A stretch of DNA of 64,000 nt from Gordonia aichiensis NBRC 108223 (lineage in GTDB: Bacteria > Actinomycetota > Actinomycetes > Mycobacteriales > Mycobacteriaceae). The notes under the pieces were generated by a model. That model worked only from the letters and a program-made list of their open reading frames with translations. It ran no database searches and was not told where the DNA came from. Position 1 is the first letter of the stretch; every line of letters begins with the position of its first letter. The stretch spans positions 248,001 through 312,000 of the forward strand of contig NZ_BANR01000005.1 in NCBI RefSeq assembly GCF_000332975.1, in the 5' to 3' direction. The translations under genes and the position numbers were made by a program. Positions 1 through 11,463 of this stretch are shown here, piece by piece.

Positions 1-426
1 GGGGAGGCCCCTAAGTTGCGCCACTGGGTCAAGGAGACCAAAGAGGCGATGACGGCACTGGAAATCGACCCGTCGTTCGCCGAGCGCTCGGTCAACGAGG
101 GCTTCTCCGGTGGCGAGAAGAAGCGCCACGAGATCCTGCAGCTCGACCTGCTCAAGCCGAAGTTTGCGATCCTCGACGAGACCGACTCCGGTCTCGACGT
201 CGACGCACTGCGTGTGGTCAGCGAGGGCGTCAACACCTACAAGGCCGAGGAGAACGGCGGCATCCTGCTGATCACGCACTACACGCGAATCCTCCGCTAC
301 ATCAAGCCCGACTTCGTGCACGTGTTCGTCAACGGACGCGTCGTCGAATCGGGTGGCCCCGAACTCGCCGACGAACTCGAAGACAGCGGTTACGTCCGGT
401 TCACGACAGCCGCAGCGGCGGGCTGA
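1..426 (+). CDS. sufC: SufC, Fe-S assembly ATPase (5' end outside window)
   Basis: This is the C-terminal 141 residues of the ATPase of the SufBCD scaffold, which drives assembly of iron-sulfur clusters in the cytosol. The reading frame is open from base 1, so the gene starts upstream. Visible motifs are the ABC signature ([13 protein letters not shown]), the Walker B region ([12 protein letters not shown]) and the H-loop histidine ([10 protein letters not shown]). The EKKR-E pattern after the signature is typical of SufC rather than of transport ATPases. The Walker A motif is not in the window. The stop lies 3 bases before sufS, so the two are co-transcribed. SufB and SufD would be expected just upstream. 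Confidence 0.95.
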   Translation, partial: GEAPKLRHWVKETKEAMTALEIDPSFAERSVNEGFSGGEKKRHEILQLDLLKPKFAILDETDSGLDVDALRVVSEGVNTYKAEENGGILLITHYTRILRYIKPDFVHVFVNGRVVESGGPELADELEDSGYVRFTTAAAAG

Positions 427-1728
<1,302 letters not shown>

Positions 1729-1729
1729 C

Positions 1730-2200
1730 ATGCGTATGGAGCAGATGTATCAGGACGTGATCCTCGATCACTACAAGCATCCGCACGGACGCGGATTGCG
1801 CGAGCCGTTCGGTGCCGAAGTCCACCACGTCAATCCGACGTGTGGCGATGAGGTGACCCTGCGCGTGTCGTTGTCCGACGACGGCAACACCGTCGCCGAC
1901 ATCTCGTACGACGGCCAGGGCTGCTCGATCTCCCAGGCGTCGACGTCGGTGCTGTTCGATCAGCTCGAGGGCGCCAGCGTCGACAAGGCGTTGGAGACGG
2001 TCGCGTCGTTCAACGCCATGATGACCTCTCGTGGCTCTGACGAGGGTGACGAGGACGTCATCGGCGACGGCATCGCATTCGCCGGAGTGAGCAAATACCC
2101 GGCACGCGTCAAATGTGCACTCCTGGGCTGGATGGCCTTCAAGGACGCGCTCGCCCAGTCGGTCGAAGAACGCGAATCAGAACAGGTGGAGACCTCATGA
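1730..2200 (+). CDS. sufU: SufU, zinc-dependent sulfurtransferase
   Basis: This protein (156 aa) accepts sulfur from SufS and delivers it to the SufBCD scaffold in Gram-positive-type Suf systems. Three conserved cysteines are visible, in NPTCGDEV, GQGCSISQAS and RVKCALLGW; with the aspartate of the first motif they form the family's zinc site. The ATG at 1730 follows the sufS stop by one base. The frame is open further upstream but that part overlaps sufS. A second ATG lies 6 bases downstream (MEQMYQDV) and could be the true start. Confidence 0.95.
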   Translation: MRMEQMYQDVILDHYKHPHGRGLREPFGAEVHHVNPTCGDEVTLRVSLSDDGNTVADISYDGQGCSISQASTSVLFDQLEGASVDKALETVASFNAMMTSRGSDEGDEDVIGDGIAFAGVSKYPARVKCALLGWMAFKDALAQSVEERESEQVETS

Positions 2201-2592
2201 CAGACCAGCCGACAACCGAGACCCCTGCAGCAGAGAGTGCGGCACCAGAATCTGCCGTGGCCGAGCCGAACACCTCGCTGCCACAGCTCGACGACGTCGA
2301 GGAAGCGATGCGCGACGTCGTCGATCCCGAACTCGGCATCAACGTCGTCGACCTCGGACTCGTCTACGGCATCGAGATCACCGACGACGCGGTGGCCAAG
2401 ATCGACATGACCCTGACGTCGGCGGCGTGTCCACTGACCGACGTGATCGAGGACCAGTCCCGCGCGGCGCTGATCGGCAGCGGTTTGTGCACCGAGCTGG
2501 AGATCAATTGGGTGTGGCTACCGCCGTGGGGGCCCGACAAGATCACTGACGACGGGCGCGAACAGCTACGCGCGTTGGGTTTCACCGTCTGA
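2197..2592 (+). CDS. sufT: SufT-like DUF59/MIP18 family protein
   Basis: This 131-residue protein belongs to the MIP18/DUF59 family, which acts in iron-sulfur cluster maturation or delivery. The core runs from EEAMRDVVDPELGINVVDLGLVYG to the LTSAACPLTDVIEDQ segment; this cysteine is the family's conserved residue. WVWLPPWGPDKITDDGREQLRALGF is the usual C-terminal end. The first 35 residues are Thr/Ala/Glu-rich and probably disordered. The ATG overlaps the sufU stop (ATGA), with a GGTGGA ribosome site just ahead. It is the last gene of the visible suf operon and matches Rv1466 in position. Confidence 0.93.
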   Translation: MTDQPTTETPAAESAAPESAVAEPNTSLPQLDDVEEAMRDVVDPELGINVVDLGLVYGIEITDDAVAKIDMTLTSAACPLTDVIEDQSRAALIGSGLCTELEINWVWLPPWGPDKITDDGREQLRALGFTV

Positions 2593-2626
2593 GAATTCGC
2601 TTGCGCCCCGCGCATAGGCTGCAAGA

Positions 2627-4090
2627 GTGCTCATTGCTCTCGAGGTCGTCCGCACCGAAGCCGACGACGCCCAGCTGAATTCACCTGCAACCGATCTGGG
2701 CTACCTGCTGCACAAGCATCCTGACCGGGTTCAGAGCTTCGCCACCACGCAGGGCGAGGCGACGGTGTTCTATCCCGTCGCCGATGCCGACAAGTGCCGA
2801 GCGGTCCTCCGTGTCGACGGCACTGATGCGCGAGTGGACTCGCACACCGACATCGACCGTCATGTGAACACGATCCCTTACGCGGCGTCGACGCGACTTG
2901 TGGTTGCGCTCGGAAAAGTCTTCGGAGACGCACTCGCGGGGCGGTGCACGGCCCGTCCGGAACTCGTCGACCACGTGTGGGACGTCTCTGTACTGATTCC
3001 GTCGGTCCCTGTCCGGGGCACACTGACCCCCGCTGACGTGTTCGAGCCACTCGGTTGGTCGGTGACAGCGCGCGCCGAACCGTTGACGCCGACGGAGTGG
3101 GGCGACTCCGACTTCGTCACACTGACGCTCTCGGGCAGGTTCACGGTGCGGGACAGCTTGCGGCACATCGCGATCGCGCTCCCGGCACTCGCGGGTGACA
3201 AGCACTACTTCGTCGACGACGACGACATCGACAAGTTGCTCCGCCACGGAGAAGGGTGGCTGGAGACGCATCCGCGCCGCGATTCCATCGTGCGTGGATA
3301 TCTCAAAAACCTGGGCGCCCTGGCGAGAGATGCTCTCACCCGACTCGACCCGGCCTCAACCTGTGACGAGGAATCGGCAGATAAGGATCTCCACGACAAG
3401 GATCTCCACGACAGGGACTTCCGCGTCGGGGATCTTCAGGGCGGGGATTTCGGCGACGACATGGCAGCTGATCGGCGGATGGCCGTCGGTCGACGCCCAC
3501 TGGCCGCTGAACGGATCGAGGCGGTGGCCGGGATGGTCCGAGCGCTCGGTGCGCGCTCGGTGCTCGACGTCGGTTGCGGTGAGGGTCGCCTACTCGGCGC
3601 GCTGTCAGCCGACGGTGTTTTCGCCCGCCTCGCGGGAGTGGACGTCTCCACCGATGAACTGGGTTCTGCGACAAAACGTCTCGAGCGCCGACGCGGAATC
3701 GAGCTGTGGCAGTCATCGCTGTTGTACACCGACGCGCGCTGTCGTGGATTCGACGTCGTTGTGCTGATGGAAGTGATCGAACACATCGACCGTGGCAGGT
3801 TGCCGGTCGCCGTCGACTCCGTATTCGAGACGATGCAGCCCGGCGCTGTCATCGTCACCACGCCCAACTCCGAATACAACCCTGTCTATGGGATCACCGA
3901 TGGCTTCCGCCATCCCGACCACCGGTTCGAGTTCACCCGCGACGAGTTCGAATCATGGTGCCGTGGCGTGGCTGCCGACCATTCCTACACGGTGACGACC
4001 TCGGGCATCGGGCAGGTCTCCGATGATGTCGGTACCCCTACTCAGTGCGCGGTATTTCGCCGGATCGACTCCGAAGGAGGTGTGCGATGA
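2627..4090 (+). CDS. hen1: Bacterial Hen1, 3'-terminal RNA ribose 2'-O-methyltransferase
   Basis: Hen1 (487 aa) 2'-O-methylates the 3' end at a break in damaged RNA before Pnkp seals it, so the repaired site resists the same ribotoxin. Residues 1-240 match the Hen1 N-terminal domain (starts LIALEVVRTEADDA). Residues 300-480 form the methyltransferase: SAM-binding VLDVGCGEGRLLGAL near 311, and the metal-binding residues in EVIEH near 381 and HPDHRFE near 428. Between them, at about 253-280, lie tandem pentapeptide-like units (DLHDK, DLHDR, DFRVG, DLQGG, DFGDD). The start is GTG, 34 bases after sufT. Its stop overlaps the pnkp start, so the partners are translationally coupled. Confidence 0.94.
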   Translation: MLIALEVVRTEADDAQLNSPATDLGYLLHKHPDRVQSFATTQGEATVFYPVADADKCRAVLRVDGTDARVDSHTDIDRHVNTIPYAASTRLVVALGKVFGDALAGRCTARPELVDHVWDVSVLIPSVPVRGTLTPADVFEPLGWSVTARAEPLTPTEWGDSDFVTLTLSGRFTVRDSLRHIAIALPALAGDKHYFVDDDDIDKLLRHGEGWLETHPRRDSIVRGYLKNLGALARDALTRLDPASTCDEESADKDLHDKDLHDRDFRVGDLQGGDFGDDMAADRRMAVGRRPLAAERIEAVAGMVRALGARSVLDVGCGEGRLLGALSADGVFARLAGVDVSTDELGSATKRLERRRGIELWQSSLLYTDARCRGFDVVVLMEVIEHIDRGRLPVAVDSVFETMQPGAVIVTTPNSEYNPVYGITDGFRHPDHRFEFTRDEFESWCRGVAADHSYTVTTSGIGQVSDDVGTPTQCAVFRRIDSEGGVR

Positions 4091-6657
4091 CCGTCATCGA
4101 GCTGCCGCAGCTGTGCTTGGTCGCCCTTGTCGGCGTCTCGGGCGCGGGCAAGACGACCTTTGCGCAGAAGCACTTCGCGGAGACCGAAGTGCTGTCGTCG
4201 GATGTATTCCGAGGGTTGGTTGCCGACGACCCGACTGACCAGTCGGCGACCGCTGATGCCTTCGGGGCACTGCTCGACGTCGCCGATCGCCGACTTCGCC
4301 GGGGTCTGCTGACCGTCGTCGACGCGACATCGGTGCGGCCGGAGGACAGGGGAGTACTGCTCGACCTCGCAAGGGAACGTGACGTGTTCGCCGTCGCCAT
4401 CGTGCTCGACCTCGAGTTGGCGGAGCTCCAGCGACGCGCTGAGGTCCGTCCCGACGTCCCCTCCGGTGTGATCGCTCGCCAGCACAGGCTATTGCGGCAG
4501 TACGGAAAGAGCCTGCGCAAGGAGGGGTTTCGATTTGTTCATACCCTGGTGGGCAGTGACGACGTCGAATCGGCCTCTGTCGTCAGAACCCGACTCTTCA
4601 ACGACCGCACCGACGAGCACGGCCCGTTCGATATCATCGGAGACGTCCACGGATGCGCGTCGGAGCTGATCACTCTGCTCGGTGAGCTCGGCTGGACGGT
4701 CCGATTCTCGGCGTCCGGTGACATCGTCGGCGTCGACGATCACCCGGACGGACGCCGCGTGATCTTTGTCGGCGACCTCGTCGACCGCGGGCCGCGAACG
4801 CCCGACGTGTTGCGGATCGCGATGTCGATGACAGCCGCGGGACAGGCGTTGTGCGTCCGCGGCAACCACGAGGAGAAACTGCTCCGCGCTCTTGCCCCGC
4901 GCGGTTCCCGGTCGTCGACGACCACACCAGCGGCCCGGCACGGTCTTGCCGAATCACTCGAACAGCTCGGAACGCAGCCACCCGAGTTCCGTACCGCGGT
5001 CGCCGATTTCATCGACGGCCTCGTATCGCACTACGTTCTCGACGACGGACGGCTGGTGATTGCGCATGCCGGGCTGGCTCAGCGCTATCACGGACGAACC
5101 TCGGGCAGGGTGCGAACGCTGGCCATGTACGGCGAGACGACCGGTGAGACCGACCGATGGGGGTACCCGGTGCGCGTCGATTGGGCGCGCGACTACCGCG
5201 GACAGGCGCGGGTCGTCTACGGCCACACACCGGTGACCGAAGCCGAGTGGGTCAACAACACGCTGTGCCTCGACACCGGATGCGTGTTCGGCGGTCGTCT
5301 GACCGCGCTGCGATACCCCGAGAACACCGTCGTGGGTGTGGATGCGGCCGAGACGTACTGGCCCTCGGAGCGGCCGATGGGTTATGGCGCCTCTGCGGCA
5401 GACGAGCGGGTTCGCTCGCGACTGCGACTCGATGACGTCATCGACGGCGACAAGCGGGTGATCTCCACCCGCTTCGGCCCTTCGGTCACCATTCGCGGTG
5501 ATCGCGCCGCGACCGCCCTCGAGGTGCTGACCCGGTTCGCGGCCGATCCCCGCTGGCTGCGGTATCTGCCGCCGACGATGAGTCCGGTCGGTGCGGTAGC
5601 CTCTGACCTCCTCGAGGATCCGGCGGCGGCGTTCGCCCACTATGCCCACTCGGGGGTCGACACGGTGCTCTGCGAGCAGAAGCACATGGGTTCGCGGGCC
5701 GTCGTCGTCGTGACTCGTGACGACGACACCGCACGCAGGTGTTTCGGCATCGACGGTCTCGGCGCGCTCTACACCAGAACCGGCCGGATGTTCTTCGACG
5801 ACGAGACCACCGCCGCGTTGTTGCGACGTGCGCGCAGCGCGACCGCGAGGGTGTTCGACGCGCTCGGGTGTGCGTGGGTGATCCTGGACGCCGAGTTGCT
5901 GCCGTGGAACATCAAGGGCCAGCAGCTGATCCGCGACCACTACGCGAACCTCGCCGCTGCGGCGACGGCCGAGCTCGACGCGTACGCCGCAGAACTCGAC
6001 GCCGCCGCCCACAGAGGTCTGGATCTCGGTACTCGTAGGGATGCGGTGCGCACCGAGCGCATGGACGTCGACGCCTTCAGCGCCGCGTACCTCCGGTACG
6101 TGAGGCCGGGCGCGGGTATTGCCGATGTGCGGATAGCGCCCTTCGAACTGCTCGCAGCGGGCGGCGGCGAGTCGGACTCGCAGACGTTCGAGCACGAGTC
6201 GCACCTGTGGCATCTCGACATCGCTGACACGTTGGTCGACGCGGACCCGACGTTGTTCGCATCGACGCAGCGCAGGCTCGTCTCGACGACAGACACTGCG
6301 TCGTGTCGTGCCGGTGCGCGATGGTGGAGCGAGATCACTGCGAACGGCGCCGAGGGCATGGTGGTCAAGCCGCTCGAAAACATGATGCGCGACAACAAGA
6401 ACCGACTCGTACTCCCAGGAGTCAAGGTGCGTGGCGAGGAGTATCTGCGCATCATCTACGGGCCCGGCTACCGCAACGATCTCGACCGCCTCCGATCGCG
6501 CGACCTACGCCATAAGCGCTCCATGGCGCTGCGCGAGTACCAACTCGGTCGCGAAGGACTCGTACGGCACGTCGAATCTGCACCGCTGTGGCGGATCCAC
6601 GAGTGTGTGTTCGGCGTCCTGGCGTTGGAGTCTGAGCCGGTGGATGCGCGTTTGTAA
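4087..6657 (+). CDS. pnkp: Pnkp, polynucleotide kinase-phosphatase-ligase for RNA repair
   Basis: This three-domain enzyme (856 aa) heals and seals RNA breaks together with Hen1. An N-terminal kinase has the P-loop GVSGAGKTT near residue 17. The central metallophosphatase has GDVHG near 183, GDLVDRG near 227, GNHE near 258 and VYGHTP. The C-terminal ligase has the nucleotidyl lysine motif EQKHMGSRA near 530, the ILDAELLPWN segment and EGMVVKP near 755. Length is normal for bacterial Pnkp. The ATG at 4087 overlaps the hen1 stop (ATGA). The pair sits where the M. tuberculosis order has no counterpart and is probably an accessory insertion. Confidence 0.95.
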   Translation: MTVIELPQLCLVALVGVSGAGKTTFAQKHFAETEVLSSDVFRGLVADDPTDQSATADAFGALLDVADRRLRRGLLTVVDATSVRPEDRGVLLDLARERDVFAVAIVLDLELAELQRRAEVRPDVPSGVIARQHRLLRQYGKSLRKEGFRFVHTLVGSDDVESASVVRTRLFNDRTDEHGPFDIIGDVHGCASELITLLGELGWTVRFSASGDIVGVDDHPDGRRVIFVGDLVDRGPRTPDVLRIAMSMTAAGQALCVRGNHEEKLLRALAPRGSRSSTTTPAARHGLAESLEQLGTQPPEFRTAVADFIDGLVSHYVLDDGRLVIAHAGLAQRYHGRTSGRVRTLAMYGETTGETDRWGYPVRVDWARDYRGQARVVYGHTPVTEAEWVNNTLCLDTGCVFGGRLTALRYPENTVVGVDAAETYWPSERPMGYGASAADERVRSRLRLDDVIDGDKRVISTRFGPSVTIRGDRAATALEVLTRFAADPRWLRYLPPTMSPVGAVASDLLEDPAAAFAHYAHSGVDTVLCEQKHMGSRAVVVVTRDDDTARRCFGIDGLGALYTRTGRMFFDDETTAALLRRARSATARVFDALGCAWVILDAELLPWNIKGQQLIRDHYANLAAAATAELDAYAAELDAAAHRGLDLGTRRDAVRTERMDVDAFSAAYLRYVRPGAGIADVRIAPFELLAAGGGESDSQTFEHESHLWHLDIADTLVDADPTLFASTQRRLVSTTDTASCRAGARWWSEITANGAEGMVVKPLENMMRDNKNRLVLPGVKVRGEEYLRIIYGPGYRNDLDRLRSRDLRHKRSMALREYQLGREGLVRHVESAPLWRIHECVFGVLALESEPVDARL

Positions 6658-6757
6658 CCGGCGGCGCCTCGATGAACTCGACGTCTTGCACAGCGGGCGA
6701 GGTCAGCGGCCTCGGAGAACACTGCGACACCGGGAACGCCTGTGGCAACCTGGATAC

Positions 6758-7201
6758 ATGGACGAGCCAGAGGGACGGTTTCGTCGTGTCCGTCGATGGA
6801 AGCCGCCCACATACGAGACCCGCGTCGAGAAGATGATCCGCGAGGCCACCGAGCGGGGTGAGTTCGACGACCTGCCGGGCATGGGCAAGCCGCTCGACCT
6901 CTCCGACGCCGACGATCCGGATTGGTGGGTCAAACGCAAGATCCGTGACGAGGGGCTCGATTCCACGGCACTGCTGCCCGCCTCTCTGCAGCTACGCAAG
7001 GAGGCACAGGGATTCCCCGCCTCCCTGGTCGATGTCGCCGACGAAGCCGCGGTGCGTGACATACTCGCCGACTTCAACCGTCGGGTTCGGGAGGCTCATC
7101 TGACCACGCGGGCGGGTCTGCCGTCGGTCGTCACCGCGCACACCGTCGATATCGACCGGCTGATCGATCAGTGGCGCGCTCTCAGGCAGGGCCGGCGGTG
7201 A
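6758..7201 (+). CDS. DUF1992 (DnaJ-homologue-C28-like) protein
   Basis: This short protein (147 aa) has the DUF1992 signature: a basic N-terminus, then IREATERGEFDDLPGMGKPLDLSD and a charged helical region ending in DRLIDQWRALRQ. Its biochemical role is not established. The ATG at 6758 was chosen because the frame upstream only shadows the end of pnkp. The 100 bases between pnkp and this gene hold nothing I recognise. Its 3' end overlaps the convergent lycopene cyclase gene by 20 bases. Confidence 0.85.
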   Translation: MDEPEGRFRRVRRWKPPTYETRVEKMIREATERGEFDDLPGMGKPLDLSDADDPDWWVKRKIRDEGLDSTALLPASLQLRKEAQGFPASLVDVADEAAVRDILADFNRRVREAHLTTRAGLPSVVTAHTVDIDRLIDQWRALRQGRR

Positions 7202-8348
7202 CCTGCTCGGCTGCGACGTCGACCCATCCATGCCCGGCCACCGCGCCCCGACCGACCTTCAGTCGCGTCCGCATACCGACCTTGCTGATCACGCGACCCA
7301 TCGCCTCCAACGTTCCGGCGAGGTCGTCGCGCCCGCTGAGGTAGCTGCGTTGGGCGCTGATCGGCATGGTGAAGAATGCCTCGAAGAAGTCGAGGGTCTC
7401 GTCGACTGAGAGCCCGAGCAGCGCCGACAGTCCGCGTAGCCGCAGGTCGTGGACCAATCGAGCCGACGTCGGCCACAGTGCCGCGACGGGATCGGCGCCC
7501 TCGGCGATCGCAGCAGCGACGAGATCTGCGCATGCCAACGAGGCGGCCACGCTGTAGCCCGTCGTCGGATTCTTCAGCCCGCCCGCCGCCCCGAACCGGA
7601 AGACGGGGTCCTTCCACGGAGTCGTCGACGCGCCGACAAGGGGAAAGTTCACCGACTCGGTGCGAAGCACCGACGGATAATGGTCGCCCAGTCTCACCAG
7701 GAGCCGGTGGTGGAGCTCTGCGAGTGGTAGCGCGGGATGTCCGGCCAGGCACGTCTCCTCGAGCAGCACTGTGCCGTCGCCGAGGGGTACGGCATAGAGG
7801 AACGACGGAAGTGGCGAGCCCGCTGCGCCGAGTTGTCGAGGGCCCGTCCACTCCATGAGCAACGCGCCCGCACCGTCGAGAATCGGCTCCGCGTCCCGGG
7901 CGTCGACGACGATCCCGAACGCTGTCTGATAGGGCGCATCGTGTGGCAGAGCGCCGCGGCAGTCGATGATCTGCTCGGCATGCAGCACCGAGCCATCGGC
8001 GCAGACCACCTGCCGTGGCGACACCGATGTCGCGGTCGACGTCACCAGCGCCACCCCGCCGAGATCCAATTCGGCTGCGAGCGCTGCATTGTCGAGCACC
8101 GTGTAGCCGCGAGCGATCTCGCGACGGGTTCGTGCGCTGACCGCGACGGTGTCCATCTGCGACGCGAATGCGTTGTCGCTCAGCCAGTTCGGCAACTCGT
8201 CTGTCCACGCGGCATACGTGGCCCGCCAGGTTCGGTCGGGATGCGGATCGACCAGGGTGGTGCTCACGCCACGCTCACGCAGACGGTGCGCAAGCCCCCG
8301 TCCCGCGGGGCCGCCACCGACAACGACCGCAGTGCGCGACGGACTCAC
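7182..8348 (-). CDS. Lycopene cyclase family flavoprotein
   Basis: This 388-residue FAD-dependent protein is of the plant-type/CrtL-like lycopene cyclase family, which forms beta-ionone rings on lycopene. The dinucleotide-binding motif VVVGGGPAGRGLAHRL is at the N-terminus. YAAWTDELPNWL, SFLYAVPLGDGTVLLEETCLAG and FRFGAAGGLKNPTTGYSVAASL follow the family pattern. Its start overlaps the upstream SDR gene by 4 bases, so the two form an operon. No other carotenoid gene is in the window, so the link to pigment is by homology only. Confidence 0.85.
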   Translation of the reverse strand: MSPSRTAVVVGGGPAGRGLAHRLRERGVSTTLVDPHPDRTWRATYAAWTDELPNWLSDNAFASQMDTVAVSARTRREIARGYTVLDNAALAAELDLGGVALVTSTATSVSPRQVVCADGSVLHAEQIIDCRGALPHDAPYQTAFGIVVDARDAEPILDGAGALLMEWTGPRQLGAAGSPLPSFLYAVPLGDGTVLLEETCLAGHPALPLAELHHRLLVRLGDHYPSVLRTESVNFPLVGASTTPWKDPVFRFGAAGGLKNPTTGYSVAASLACADLVAAAIAEGADPVAALWPTSARLVHDLRLRGLSALLGLSVDETLDFFEAFFTMPISAQRSYLSGRDDLAGTLEAMGRVISKVGMRTRLKVGRGAVAGHGWVDVAAEQVTAGPA

Positions 8349-9169
8349 ATCGATCCGGTGGCAAGCAGCCCGCCGTCGACCTGCAGGGTCTGGCCAGTGA
8401 TCCAGGATGCGTTCTCGCCGACGAGGAATGCCGCGGCCTGCGCGATGTCCTCCGTGCTGCCGAGACGCCCCAGGGGATAGCCCGCAACGGCGCGGGCTTC
8501 GTTGTCACCGGCGATGAGCGCGTCGGCGAACTTCGTCTTCACGATGGCCGGTGCGATGGCGTTGACGCGGATGTGCTTTGGGCCGAGCTCCCACGCCAGC
8601 TCGGCGGTGAGACGGATCAGTGCCGCCTTCGACGCCCCGTAGGCCGCGATCACACCCGTCGACCGTAGGCCCGCGACCGAGGCGATATTGAGGACTGCAC
8701 CGCCCGACTCGGACATGCCTGCACGGAATGCCTCCTGCACGAACCCCAGCGCGGCGACCACGTTGGTATCGAAGATCTTGCGCACCGCGTCGAGATCGGC
8801 GTCGACAAGCGGACCGTAGGTTGGGTTGATACCGGTGTTGTTGACGAGGATGTCGATCCCGCCGCCGAGCCGGACTGCGGCCGCCACCGCGTCGGCGCGG
8901 TGCGCGGCGTCGCCGGTGTTTCCGGGGCAGACGTCGACCTTTGCCCCGTCGACCTTTGCCCCGTCAACCGCGGCACGAATCGACCCGGCGGCCTCACTCA
9001 GCGGGTCGGGCTTGCGGCCGGTGATGACCACACTGGCGCCCCGGCGGGCGAGCTCGGTGGCGATGGCCAGCCCGATGCCGCGACTCGCGCCCGTGACGAG
9101 GGCGGATCGGCCGACGAGATCCGAGGACGGGAGCGGGGCAGCGGCGGTGTCAGCTGTGCGATCAGTCAC
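8345..9169 (-). CDS. SDR-family oxidoreductase
   Basis: This 274-residue protein is a classical short-chain dehydrogenase/reductase. It shows the cofactor motif TGASRGIG, the NNTG motif, the catalytic serine (NIASVAG), YGASKAALIR and a C-terminal VDGG. Substrate cannot be read from the sequence. The start is GTG. It is the first gene of a two-gene operon with the lycopene cyclase gene. Residues VDGAKVDGAK include an in-frame 5-residue duplication. Confidence 0.88.
   Translation of the reverse strand: MTDRTADTAAAPLPSSDLVGRSALVTGASRGIGLAIATELARRGASVVITGRKPDPLSEAAGSIRAAVDGAKVDGAKVDVCPGNTGDAAHRADAVAAAVRLGGGIDILVNNTGINPTYGPLVDADLDAVRKIFDTNVVAALGFVQEAFRAGMSESGGAVLNIASVAGLRSTGVIAAYGASKAALIRLTAELAWELGPKHIRVNAIAPAIVKTKFADALIAGDNEARAVAGYPLGRLGSTEDIAQAAAFLVGENASWITGQTLQVDGGLLATGSM
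8933..8962 (-). repeat. 15-bp tandem duplication inside the SDR gene
   Basis: The unit gtcgacctttgcccc (plus strand) occurs twice back to back. It adds five residues in frame to a surface region of the SDR, after the cofactor-binding segment. It looks like a recent slippage event. Confidence 0.85.
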
Positions 9170-9255
9170 CTTGCCACCGTATCGACCGACGTGGGCGCCG
9201 CGTGGGCGAGCGGGGTGGAAAAACCAGAGGTGGACGCACAGTAGACTGGTTTGTC

Positions 9256-10884
<1,629 letters not shown>

Positions 10885-10902
10885 TCTGTGAGGGTGCAGG
10901 GT

Positions 10903-11463
10903 TCAGGCTCGAGTCGACGAACCCGCCTCGATGCCCGACAACCTCATGCGCGTGGCCACATTCCGATTTCTGACGTGCCCGATCGGTACGCTCAAAACCT
11001 CGTAATGGTCAGTGGCGTCCGACTCGACGTGGACAGTCCCATCGACCCCCGTGTCGAGATATCCGCTCGGCGCGGCGACCTGACGTGCGCGGTAGCAGCC
11101 CGCGGGCAGCGTGCGGAGCACCACACCGGTGGCGTCGGTGACGGCCGACCCACGCGATTGCCCCGGGCACGTCGTGAACACGAAACGAGCACCCGCAAGC
11201 GGATGACCGTCGATCCGGTCACGAACCCTGATCAGGAGTATTCCCGATCCGTCGTCGAACCCGTTGTCGCGAGAGAACTTTCCGCCGACGGATCGATCGG
11301 TGTCGTCGCCGCGTGCGGTGCGACCCGTGTAATCGTCGCGACCGGTGACAGTGAACGTGGCAGAGCCGCTCGGGGCACCGACGGCCGCCGGTGCCCCGAC
11401 GAACCCCGCGACGGTCACCGACGCCGCCGCCACGAGAGTCGCCGCGGCGCGCACGCGTCTCAT
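10903..11463 (-). CDS. Secreted SpaA-like (prealbumin-fold) protein with cassette tail
   Basis: This 186-residue protein has a signal peptide (RRVRAAATLVAAASVTVAGF, cut near AVGA) and one prealbumin-like domain: GILLIRVRDRIDGHPLAGARF, FTTCPGQ, PAGCYRARQVAAPSGY. The Lys and Glu used for intramolecular isopeptide bonds in SpaA domains are Arg and Gln here, while two cysteines could form a disulfide. The end, NRNVATRMRLSGIEAG, is a diverged form of the tail shared by the other two secreted proteins of the locus. The ATG overlaps the sortase stop (ATGA); an in-frame upstream extension is less likely. I infer a surface or secreted product handled by the neighbouring sortase. Function is unknown. 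Confidence 0.75.
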   Translation of the reverse strand: MRRVRAAATLVAAASVTVAGFVGAPAAVGAPSGSATFTVTGRDDYTGRTARGDDTDRSVGGKFSRDNGFDDGSGILLIRVRDRIDGHPLAGARFVFTTCPGQSRGSAVTDATGVVLRTLPAGCYRARQVAAPSGYLDTGVDGTVHVESDATDHYEVLSVPIGHVRNRNVATRMRLSGIEAGSSTRA

